Assembly (NCBI GenBank): GCA_903903945.1
Contig: CAIVAP010000024.1
Coordinates: 1-41,804 of the forward strand
Reading direction: 5' to 3'
DNA: 41,804 nucleotides
Source of the DNA: an uncultured bacterium
GTDB lineage: Bacteria > Zixibacteria > MSB-5A5 > CAIYYT01
Positions 35,473-41,804 of the stretch are shown here, piece after piece; position 1 is the first letter of the stretch, and each line of letters opens with the position of its first letter. Made by a program: the position numbers and the translations under genes. The notes beneath the pieces were generated by a model. The model searched no databases and had not been told where the DNA came from. It worked only from the letters and a program-made list of their open reading frames with translations.

Positions 35473-37092
35473 GTGCCCAACAAAAGTCGTCGTTTCTTAC
35501 TCGCCCTGATCGCTCTCTGCGCCGCTCTCTACCTTTTTGGTATCGCCGTGCCGTCACTGACCGATCCGGACGATGTCTTTTATGCCGAGTCCGCCAAAGA
35601 AATGGCTGATAGTGGCAGCATTCTCACGCCCGTGATATTCGAACACCCGCAATTTGAAAAGCCGCCGCTCTATCTCTGGTTCTTGGTGATCTCATTCAAA
35701 TTGCTCGGAGTCAGCGCCGTAAGCGCTCGTCTGGTGTCAGCACTGTTTGGATTGCTCAGTGTGGTTGGCACCTTTTTCTTCATGAGGAAGTTGATTGATG
35801 AACAGGCGGCCTTCATCACGGCCGTGATACTCGCATCCGCTGTCTGGTGGATTGGCTTGACGCATGTCGTTCTTACCGATATGGTGTTTTCTACTTTCGT
35901 TGCCTTCTCGTTATACAGCTTCTTTCTCTGGTACAAGCACGAGAGACGCGGTCACCTGCTCTTATTCGCCCTGTTTAGCGCGCTGGCGACTCTGGCCAAA
36001 GGCCCACTGGGTCTGCTACTGCCGCTGTCGACCGCCGCCGTCTTTCTCATCGTCAATCGCAGTCGCCGGCAACTAGGGCAGTTCCTACTGGGAAGTTGGT
36101 GGCTGCTCTGGCTGGTTCTTGTGCTGCCATGGTTTCTCTACGCCGGCTTCAAGTATGGGAACGCTTTCCTGTGGGAGTTCTTTGTCAACTGTCACTGGAA
36201 TCGCCTGATTCACGCGGAGCATCATCAGTTCAACACGCTCTATTTCTATCCCGCTGTAATCACGGTCGGTCTGATTCCCTGGACCTGTTATCTCCCGTTC
36301 GTGGGTGCGGATTTCCGAAGACAAAAGACCGAGTATCTCTTTGCTATTACCTGGTTTGTTGTGATGTTCGTGATCTTTATGGTGGCGCAGTCGAAACTGT
36401 CGACCTACATCTCGCCGGTGTTTCCGGCTCTGGCCATGCTGATCGGTCTGTCGTTGACAAGCGGGCGAATCGCGAAGTATCGTGTTTTCGCTGTGGCAGC
36501 GCTACTCACTATCGTCGGTATCGGACTCGGTGTGGCGCCGTTGTTCTTGAACAAGGACTATCCCGATTTTGTAGTACCGGGGCTGAAAAGTTTCGGGGTC
36601 ATCGCGATCGGACTATTTGCTGCTGCCCTGTTCGTGATTCGTCGGCGCCTTCGCTCAGCGCTGACTGCCAGTGTGATCGGCATGATAGGTTTCGCGGTTA
36701 TCGCCCCCCTGACAGTATTCCCAAAGCTGGAGACCGCGCTTACGGAAAGTAATCTACAGACTCTGGTTGAGGAGAATCACTACACAAATCAGCCAATACT
36801 CTGCAACAGTCTGTATGTCCGCGGCGCCCATTTCTATTCCGGCAATCCGGTCATTGTTATGGCGGGAAGCAAGAATCCTTTCTGGAGCAAACACCCGGTG
36901 ACGGTGCTTTCTGAAGATCAGGAGTTGCGCGATTTTATCGACTCGAGAGATTCACTGATGTGTGTCTTCATGAAGCGTGACCTGGAACGATTCGACAAGT
37001 TGACTTCACCCGGACGCGAAAACACAATTCTGTCGCGCAATATCGAGCGGTTGGTGGTGTTGAGCATCAAACGCGCCGAGGTTGGCCCATAA
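35473..37092 (+). CDS. Glycosyltransferase family 39 / ArnT-like membrane protein
   Basis: A 539-residue integral membrane protein with about 10-12 hydrophobic helices followed by a soluble C-terminal part (from about residue 425). The first periplasmic loop carries D-P-D-D-V-F-Y-A-E-S-A-K-E-M, then F-E-K-P-P-L-Y-L-W-F. These are the acidic catalytic pair and the K-P-P-L motif of PMT/ArnT-type enzymes, which move a sugar from a polyprenyl-phosphate carrier to an acceptor. Further on is L-A-K-G-P-L-G-L-L-L-P. The acceptor (lipid A, protein or glycan) is not readable. The start is a GTG with no ribosome-binding site but a promoter immediately before it. It is divergent from mtaB and unlinked to arn genes. 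Confidence 0.83.
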   Translation: MPNKSRRFLLALIALCAALYLFGIAVPSLTDPDDVFYAESAKEMADSGSILTPVIFEHPQFEKPPLYLWFLVISFKLLGVSAVSARLVSALFGLLSVVGTFFFMRKLIDEQAAFITAVILASAVWWIGLTHVVLTDMVFSTFVAFSLYSFFLWYKHERRGHLLLFALFSALATLAKGPLGLLLPLSTAAVFLIVNRSRRQLGQFLLGSWWLLWLVLVLPWFLYAGFKYGNAFLWEFFVNCHWNRLIHAEHHQFNTLYFYPAVITVGLIPWTCYLPFVGADFRRQKTEYLFAITWFVVMFVIFMVAQSKLSTYISPVFPALAMLIGLSLTSGRIAKYRVFAVAALLTIVGIGLGVAPLFLNKDYPDFVVPGLKSFGVIAIGLFAAALFVIRRRLRSALTASVIGMIGFAVIAPLTVFPKLETALTESNLQTLVEENHYTNQPILCNSLYVRGAHFYSGNPVIVMAGSKNPFWSKHPVTVLSEDQELRDFIDSRDSLMCVFMKRDLERFDKLTSPGRENTILSRNIERLVVLSIKRAEVGP

Positions 37093-37107
37093 GTTGGTTC
37101 GAGGCAT

Positions 37108-37211
37108 TGTAGGTGCGAATTTATTCGCACGTTGCAAATTGCGGGGGAAGACGCTTCTCTGCCGAATCACAGAGGATTAATCGAAGTTGTGCGAATAAAT
37201 TCGCACCTACA
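37108..37211. repeat. Paired inverted repeat element, family 3
   Basis: Two perfect 23-bp inverted arms at 37108-37130 and 37189-37211 are separated by 58 bp. Each arm is itself palindromic: GTGCGAAT-tt-ATTCGCAC and GTGCGAAT-aa-ATTCGCAC, bounded by TGTAG/CTACA. This is the two-palindrome architecture of REP/BIME-type elements. It lies between the GT39 and ychF genes. Confidence 0.75.
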
Positions 37212-37305
37212 GCATTAGCGCCTCGCTGCATCTTCCGGGACAACTTCTGTCGGTCTCACGGCCTTACCTGTCAATCGGGCGTCGACCGTGACGCGAACAT
37301 TTCCT

Positions 37306-37334
37306 TTGTCTCGCTGAATCACTTACCATATACT
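37306..37334 (+). promoter_or_regulatory. ychF-like gene promoter, close to the start codon
   Basis: TTGTCT (37306-37311), 17 nt, TATACT (37329-37334). The ATG at 37342 begins 7 nt after the -10 and no ribosome-binding sequence is present, so a leaderless mRNA is predicted. Confidence 0.55.
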
Positions 37335-37341
37335 TGCTGCG

Positions 37342-38427
37342 ATGATTGTTGGATTGATCGGACTCGGTCTGTCGGGGAAAACGACCGTCTTTAATGCCGT
37401 CACGCGTGGCGACGCTGAAGTCGGCAGTTTTCAGTCGCAGAAGGATGCCTTCCATCGCGGCAGGGTGCTCGTGCCCGATGCGCGTGTTGATTTCCTTACC
37501 GAAATGAGCCAGTCGCCGAGCGTGGTCTATGCCGAGGTTGAATACTTCGATGTGGCCGGTTTCTCCGGCGAGAAGGACTCTGCTTCAGAGTCGGATATCC
37601 CTCAAGTGTTGCGCGAGAGTGACGCGCTGGCTCATGTTGTGCGCGCATTTGCCAATGACAGTGTTGCTCATCCGAAAGGTTCGATCAATGTTCGCCGCGA
37701 CGTTGAAGCTCTCGATGAAGAATTGGTTTTTACCGATCTATTGTTGGTCGAGAGACGACTGGATCGAGTTGAGCGCCAGGCGAAAGTTGTCAAGGATGAC
37801 AAAGTCCGTCACGAAGCCGAAGTCCTTAAGAAGGTCAAAGATATTCTCGAACAAAATACTCCGCTTCGCTCGGTGACACTTCCACCCGAAGAAGAAAAGT
37901 TGATTCGTGGTTTCCGCTTCCTCTCCGAGAAGCCGATGCTCATTATCATCAACGTCGGCGAAGATCAGATCGACAAGATTGACGCGATCAAGGCCGAATT
38001 TGCGGATCTTAAAGACAAACCGAATCTTGATCTGGCCGTGATCTGCGGTAAGATCGAGATGGAGTTAGCGCAACTACCGGATGACGATCGACAGAGTTTT
38101 ATGGCTGACATGGGACTGAAAGAATCGGCGCTGGATGTCGTGATCCGAAAATCCTACAGTCTGCTCGGTTTGATTTCCTTCCTGACCACTGGCGACAAAG
38201 AAACGCGCGCCTGGACTATCAAGCGAGGATCAACGGCGCAGTCGGCTGCCGGCGCTATTCATGCTGATTTCGAACGCGGCTTCATCCGTGCCGAAATTGT
38301 TGCCTACGAGGATATGAAACGCTGCGGCTCTTATCCCGAAGTCAAGAAACACGGACTGATGCGCCTCGAAGGCAAGACCTATATCGTGCAAGACGGTGAC
38401 GTAGTAATATTCCGTTTCAATGTTTGA
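37342..38427 (+). CDS. ychF: Divergent YchF/OLA1-type P-loop ATPase with TGS domain
   Basis: A 361-residue protein of the Obg-related YchF group, the usual length. The P-loop is G-L-G-L-S-G-K-T (7-14), where the family normally has G-L-P-N-V-G-K-S. The switch-II motif is D-V-A-G-F. The N-K-x-D position, altered in YchF so that ATP replaces GTP, reads I-N-V-G-E. The C-terminal TGS domain is clear: L-L-G-L-I-S-F-L-T-T-G-D-K-E-T-R-A-W-T-I-K-R-G-S-T-A-Q-S-A-A-G-x-I-H, then F-I-R-A-E-I-V and the end D-G-D-V-V-I-F-R-F-N-V. The stretch that usually reads Y-P-F-(C/A)-T-I-(D/E)-P-N is replaced by S-F-Q-S-Q-K-D-A-F. YchF binds ribosomes and takes part in stress responses; this divergent copy may be a subfamily with its own role. 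Confidence 0.85.
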   Translation: MIVGLIGLGLSGKTTVFNAVTRGDAEVGSFQSQKDAFHRGRVLVPDARVDFLTEMSQSPSVVYAEVEYFDVAGFSGEKDSASESDIPQVLRESDALAHVVRAFANDSVAHPKGSINVRRDVEALDEELVFTDLLLVERRLDRVERQAKVVKDDKVRHEAEVLKKVKDILEQNTPLRSVTLPPEEEKLIRGFRFLSEKPMLIIINVGEDQIDKIDAIKAEFADLKDKPNLDLAVICGKIEMELAQLPDDDRQSFMADMGLKESALDVVIRKSYSLLGLISFLTTGDKETRAWTIKRGSTAQSAAGAIHADFERGFIRAEIVAYEDMKRCGSYPEVKKHGLMRLEGKTYIVQDGDVVIFRFNV

Positions 38428-38508
38428 ATCGAACTAAAGGCACTCGTCAGTAATTCTCGTTCTCTCGGCGTACCGATCTCCTGCCTGCCAAGTCTTTCAT
38501 GATGAAAT

Positions 38509-40368
38509 TCACTTTATCGGCGCAGCCTGCAGTCTCTCCGCAATGCTCTGCTTGAGGAGGGGTGCTCTCGCGTCATGGCAATCGCTATCGACATGCGATA
38601 GAGCACTGTCTGCACTGACGTATTCGCCAAGGTTGTAGTAGACCGCAGTCAGGTTAAGCCAGGCGTCATCAAAGCGGGGCGCCACGCGGACAGCCCGTTC
38701 ATAATAATCTATTGCCTGTTGATGATCGCCGCCCAACTCGGCACAGGTTCCGAGATTGTTCAGCACGTGGGGATGGTAGGGATTGTCTCGATACGCTAAC
38801 GCGAAATCTTGACACGCTTGCTCGCTGTCGTTCAACGAAAATCGGGCTACTCCCCGATACCAGGCCAGCGGCGTTGCCGTGGGATCGAGCGTCAGCAAGG
38901 GTGAGCGCGCTTGATCGACCTGACGAATCACTTCCGGCCAATTGCCTGCGGATTTGGCAAGCCACGTTGACTTGATGTGAGTCTCGCCGTCCAGACGGAT
39001 TATGCCGACAACTGCGGCGGCCATGGCAGAGACCAGACAGACCGTCAACGTAATGGCAACGGCGCTGTGTGAAAGCTCTTTCGGTGACTTCTGTAACCGG
39101 TGATAGGTTGATACAATTGCTGCCAGAATCAAGGTCGCGAATGTTAGGAGTTCGACCCGTTCGCGAGGGTAACTGAAGAACGCATCGACCATGAAGCAGA
39201 CTATGGCAAACAACATAAGCAAGACAAATATGGCTTCATCGTGCGAGGCGGACTGACGTAGAACCCGGATAGCATACCAGAAGGCAAGAGCGAATACCAG
39301 CAAGTAAGCTGCCAAACCAAAAACACCGGTTTCCGTCAGCACCCACAGGTAGTCGTTGTGCGGTTGCTGGAAATAGATGTCTCCCCTTTCCGCGCTGGTG
39401 CGGGTCATACCGAGGCCGGGACAGACGACTTTCCAGTTGCCTATACCCACTCCCGACAAGGGATGCTGCTCAAAGAGTTGCCAAGACTTGCTCCAAACTG
39501 CCAGTCTCTCTTTACTCGAGTTATCCTGATGTGTGATAATGGACTTCACTCGAGCCAAGATGGAACTTTGTCCCGACCGCAGAATGCTTCCCGTAATAGC
39601 TCCTAGAACGATGAGTAGAGCGACGGCTGCAACCGCCAAAAGTTTCTTGAGAGCTTGCGATCTGTTTGCGGACGACAGTCCGCTCTTGAATAGCCAAATG
39701 ATATACGAGGGGATCACTACAGCCGCCGCCAGCGTGAGCGCTACCCAAGAGGCACGGGTCTGTGCAAGCAGGATGACCCAGAAAGAGAACGTGACCTCAA
39801 GGAAGCCGACAATCGACCACCCGCGGTCAAATCGCAACGTCGCATAAAGTCCAAACGGCAATGCGAGGCAGATGATGCCTGCCAGCAGGTTCTTGTTCGC
39901 CATCGTGCCGTAAGGAATCACATTGCCGGGGATCGCGGTGAAGGCGACGCCATAGTATTGGCAGACTCCAATGGTCGCAAGCAGACCGCCACTGATCAAC
40001 ATCGCCTTTGTCAGCAGTTTGATTGCCTGTCTATCAGAGGCCAACACTAACGTGGCACATACAAGCAGAACTCCCGATAGAAGGACTTTGGAAAGATCGT
40101 AGATGGTATCGGCGACATTGATCGCCTGCATGATGGAGGCGGCGCTGATCAACACATAAATGCCATACACCGGGAAGATCAGACGTTGCAACACCGACCA
40201 ATCATGGTTGCTTCGGCCGTGGTACAGGCGTGCGAGCAGTGTTCCCGACAAAATCGCGAGTGCAATTGCCAGGATCAGAAAGCGAAGCGGCTGTGTCGGG
40301 TCAAGCGTAGTGTTCAGATAGACCAGCGGAAGACAGACAACAAGAGCAGCAATCAGCAAAGTTGGCAT
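38509..40368 (-). CDS. O-antigen ligase (WaaL/Wzy_C)-like membrane protein with TPR tail
   Basis: A 619-residue protein with about 11-12 membrane helices followed by a soluble C-terminal part from about residue 450. The Wzy_C signature is present: Q-T-R-A-S-W-V-A-L-T-L-A, then R-L-A-V-W-S-K-S-W-Q-L-F-E-Q-H-P-L-S-G-V-G-I-G-N-W, then Q-P-H-N-D-Y-L-W-V-L-T-E-T-G. This is the ligase/polymerase family that moves glycan from undecaprenyl diphosphate to lipid A core or joins repeat units. The tail has two to three tetratricopeptide repeats (N-N-L-G-T-C-A-E-L-G-G-D-H-Q-Q-A-I-D-Y-Y-E-R-A). The start lacks a ribosome-binding site. Together with the gmd operon and the GT39 enzyme it suggests active surface-glycan assembly; whether it is a ligase or a polymerase is not decided by sequence alone. 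Confidence 0.82.
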   Translation of the reverse strand: MPTLLIAALVVCLPLVYLNTTLDPTQPLRFLILAIALAILSGTLLARLYHGRSNHDWSVLQRLIFPVYGIYVLISAASIMQAINVADTIYDLSKVLLSGVLLVCATLVLASDRQAIKLLTKAMLISGGLLATIGVCQYYGVAFTAIPGNVIPYGTMANKNLLAGIICLALPFGLYATLRFDRGWSIVGFLEVTFSFWVILLAQTRASWVALTLAAAVVIPSYIIWLFKSGLSSANRSQALKKLLAVAAVALLIVLGAITGSILRSGQSSILARVKSIITHQDNSSKERLAVWSKSWQLFEQHPLSGVGIGNWKVVCPGLGMTRTSAERGDIYFQQPHNDYLWVLTETGVFGLAAYLLVFALAFWYAIRVLRQSASHDEAIFVLLMLFAIVCFMVDAFFSYPRERVELLTFATLILAAIVSTYHRLQKSPKELSHSAVAITLTVCLVSAMAAAVVGIIRLDGETHIKSTWLAKSAGNWPEVIRQVDQARSPLLTLDPTATPLAWYRGVARFSLNDSEQACQDFALAYRDNPYHPHVLNNLGTCAELGGDHQQAIDYYERAVRVAPRFDDAWLNLTAVYYNLGEYVSADSALSHVDSDCHDARAPLLKQSIAERLQAAPIK

Positions 40369-40420
40369 CAGTCACGACCGCCTTAGCATATTCGTTGATA
40401 TATCGATAAGATCACCTGAA

Positions 40421-40615
40421 GGGACTGTTGAAAAACCTCGGAACTGTCATTGCGAGGCGGCAGGGTGGGTGGAGGGGGAGGGGCAATGACGACGAAGCAA
40501 TCTGCGCGCCTGCATCGAAAGAGCGCAAATCGAGATTGCTTCGTCGTGCTCCACACCCTGCATCACCTCTCCGTACTCCTCGCAATGACACGGTCTGGAC
40601 TTTTTCAACAGTCCC
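40421..40615 (+). mobile_element. MITE-like element, copy 3
   Basis: A 195-bp element with perfect ends GGGACTGTTGAAAAA and TTTTTCAACAGTCCC. It is near-identical to copy 2 at 17006 apart from a GC-rich stretch (40459-40484). It lies between the O-antigen ligase-like gene and lon. No transposase is encoded. Confidence 0.85.
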
Positions 40616-40790
40616 CTCTAAAATGACGATAGCTAATGCCCTGCTGTCGAGCAAGTCTTTTGCAGCAACAGGATTGAAATGCGTATTCAAAGCCCGCAAA
40701 TCGCTCCAATAAATGCAGTCGAAGGAACGCCTGCGGCGGGGAAAAGTAGGTCGGATAACCCTGATGAATGCGATTGCCGTATTCAATCTT

Positions 40791-40819
40791 TTGACAAAAA
40801 CTTACGATAGATGTATATA
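40791..40819 (+). promoter_or_regulatory. lon promoter
   Basis: Perfect TTGACA (40791-40796), 17 nt, TATATA (40814-40819). The predicted start near 40826 gives a leader of about 79 nt that begins with a hairpin. No CIRCE-type heat-shock operator is visible. Confidence 0.7.
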
Positions 40820-40904
40820 TAAAGCGGGAACACTGAGGGGGTTCTCCCGATTATAGGGCTGGAACGACGCCTCTCGCTGTGGCTGTCGACAACAGGAGGA
40901 AAGA

Positions 40905-41804
40905 TTGGAATCGCAAGTGCTTGTCAAGGATGAAACCCAGCTACCAAAGATTGACTTGATGCCTTGTCTGCCGGTCAAGGGAATGGTGGTTTTCCCCTAT
41001 CTCGTCATGCCTTTGATGATTGTCGACCAAAAGCAGGCCAAGTTGGTTGACGACGCTCTTATGGGGGGCAAGGTGATTGGACTGTTCACCCAGAAGGAAT
41101 CCACGATAGCCAACGCGGGGCCGGACGATATCTATCATGTCGGCACGGCGGCGACGGTGCTAAAAATGCTTCGTTTCCCGGACGGTTCGGTGCGTTTTTT
41201 GGTGCAAGGTCTGCACCGTGCACGCATCAAGAAGGTTGTTGAGACCGAGCCGTATATGATGGCCGAGATGGACATCTACAATGAGCCGGATACTACCTCC
41301 GTCAAGATTGAGGCGCTCAAGCGCAATTGCCTTGATTTGCTCAAGAAGATAGTTGATCTGGCGCCAAACGTCTCTGAGGAAATCTATATTACTGCTATCA
41401 ATCAGGAAAGCGCCTCGAAACTGGCTGACTATGCCGCCTCCAACCTGAATTTGAACATTGCCGACAAGCAGGACTTGTTGGAGACCTACGAAGTCCAGAA
41501 GCGTATGGAGAAACTGGTCACGCATCTCAATCGCGAGGTCGGCGTGCTGGAACTATCGCAAAAGATTCAGGCGGAAGCTGCCAACGAGATGGGCAAGATG
41601 CAGCGCGATTATATCCTGCGCGAACAGCTCAAAGCCATTCGCAAAGAGCTTGGCGAAGAGGATGATCGGACGGCCGAGGTTGGCGAATTCCAGAAGAAGA
41701 TCGAAGATGGCGGTCTGCCTCCGTTGGCGCGTGAAGCCGCAGTAAAAGAGCTTGATCGGCTTAGCAAAATGAATCCGGCGGCGGCGGAGTACACGGTCAG
41801 TCGC
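40905..41804 (+). CDS. lon: ATP-dependent protease Lon, N-terminal part (runs off the window)
   Basis: The frame is open for 300 codons to the right edge. The TTG at 40905 is taken as the start because GGAGG lies 5 nt before it. The family N-terminal domain begins soon after (C-L-P-V-K-G-M-V-V-F-P-Y-L-V-M-P-L, then G-L-F-T-Q-K-E). It continues with the Lon lines G-T-A-A-T-V-L-K-M-L-R-F-P-D-G-S-V-R-F-L-V-Q-G, the coiled-coil E-L-S-Q-K-I-Q-A-E-A and the diagnostic M-G-K-M-Q-R-D-Y-I-L-R-E-Q-L-K-A-I-R-K-E-L-G-E. The AAA+ and Ser-Lys protease domains lie outside the window. Lon degrades damaged and regulatory proteins in the cytoplasm. Confidence 0.95.
   Translation, partial: MESQVLVKDETQLPKIDLMPCLPVKGMVVFPYLVMPLMIVDQKQAKLVDDALMGGKVIGLFTQKESTIANAGPDDIYHVGTAATVLKMLRFPDGSVRFLVQGLHRARIKKVVETEPYMMAEMDIYNEPDTTSVKIEALKRNCLDLLKKIVDLAPNVSEEIYITAINQESASKLADYAASNLNLNIADKQDLLETYEVQKRMEKLVTHLNREVGVLELSQKIQAEAANEMGKMQRDYILREQLKAIRKELGEEDDRTAEVGEFQKKIEDGGLPPLAREAAVKELDRLSKMNPAAAEYTVSR

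Larger units (their letters stand above)
40369..40904. other. Intergenic stretch before lon
   Basis: 536 bp holding the short leader of the O-antigen ligase-like gene, MITE-like copy 3 (40421-40615), about 170 bp in which I see nothing, the lon promoter (40791-40819) and a lon leader with an imperfect hairpin (CGGGAAC ... GTTCTCCCG, 40825-40849). Confidence 0.55.

Overview
The window looks like a chromosomal segment from a Gram-negative bacterium of the Fibrobacterota-Chlorobiota-Bacteroidota (FCB) side of the tree. It most resembles a candidate phylum such as Zixibacteria. Four secreted proteins end in a 'FPNPFNP...LGR.V.TL...' sorting module of the type IX secretion/FlgD-like kind. Two others end in dockerin-like tandem 'G-D-A-N-G...I-N-I-S-D-A-V' repeats. 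Several signal-peptide proteins look like outer-membrane barrels, and a CBM9/DUF5916-type barrel is present. The phylum assignment is inference; there is no rRNA or tRNA gene here to test it.

Layout. 1-2.7 kb (minus): a zinc/manganese-type ABC uptake operon (small membrane protein, outer-membrane barrel, ZnuA-like binding protein, start of the permease) behind a promoter that carries a perfect 13-bp palindrome, a candidate Zur/Fur-family operator. 2.8-5.2 kb: a micro-ORF that may be a glycosyltransferase remnant, a LolA-like periplasmic protein, and an outer-membrane barrel plus envelope-protein pair. 5.4-7.7 kb: a DUF5916-type protein. 7.8-11.1 kb: a tightly coupled sugar-nucleotide operon (gmd, rmd, UDP-sugar 6-dehydrogenase). 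11.2-13.7 kb: a VanZ-like protein, a DUF559 nuclease gene enclosed in inverted GC-rich repeats with a tandemly duplicated left end, and hisS. 14.3-16.8 kb: two tandem paralogous secreted proteins of unknown family and a DUF4412-like protein. 17.2-25.6 kb: secreted sorting-domain and dockerin proteins, a PTS IIA-like protein, and a TIM-barrel-like protein whose second dockerin repeat is frameshifted. 25.7-28.8 kb: dnaN and dnaA with probable origin elements on both sides of dnaA. 29-33.8 kb: an M1 metallopeptidase with dockerin and an SBBP-repeat protein. 34-41.8 kb: mtaB-type methylthiotransferase, an ArnT/GT39-like glycosyltransferase, a divergent YchF ATPase, an O-antigen ligase-like protein with TPRs, and the start of lon.

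The genes suggest a cell with a decorated outer surface. Gmd/Rmd make GDP-D-rhamnose, the dehydrogenase makes a UDP-uronic acid, and the O-antigen ligase and GT39 enzyme act on lipid-linked sugars. Large secreted, possibly surface-anchored proteins include an aminopeptidase, a beta-helix protein and a putative glycosidase.

Non-coding DNA is dominated by short mobile or palindromic repeats. There are three ~196-bp MITE-like elements ending in GGGACTGTTGAAAAA, a 51-bp deletion derivative, two other inverted-repeat families, and palindromic repeats inserted in frame inside the SBBP protein gene. Several genes have a -10 box only 6-8 nt before the start codon, which suggests leaderless mRNAs. The candidates I find most worth testing are the DUF559 inverted-repeat element, the origin architecture, the zinc operator and the repeat-interrupted secreted protein. 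No CRISPR array, prophage or classical defence system was seen.
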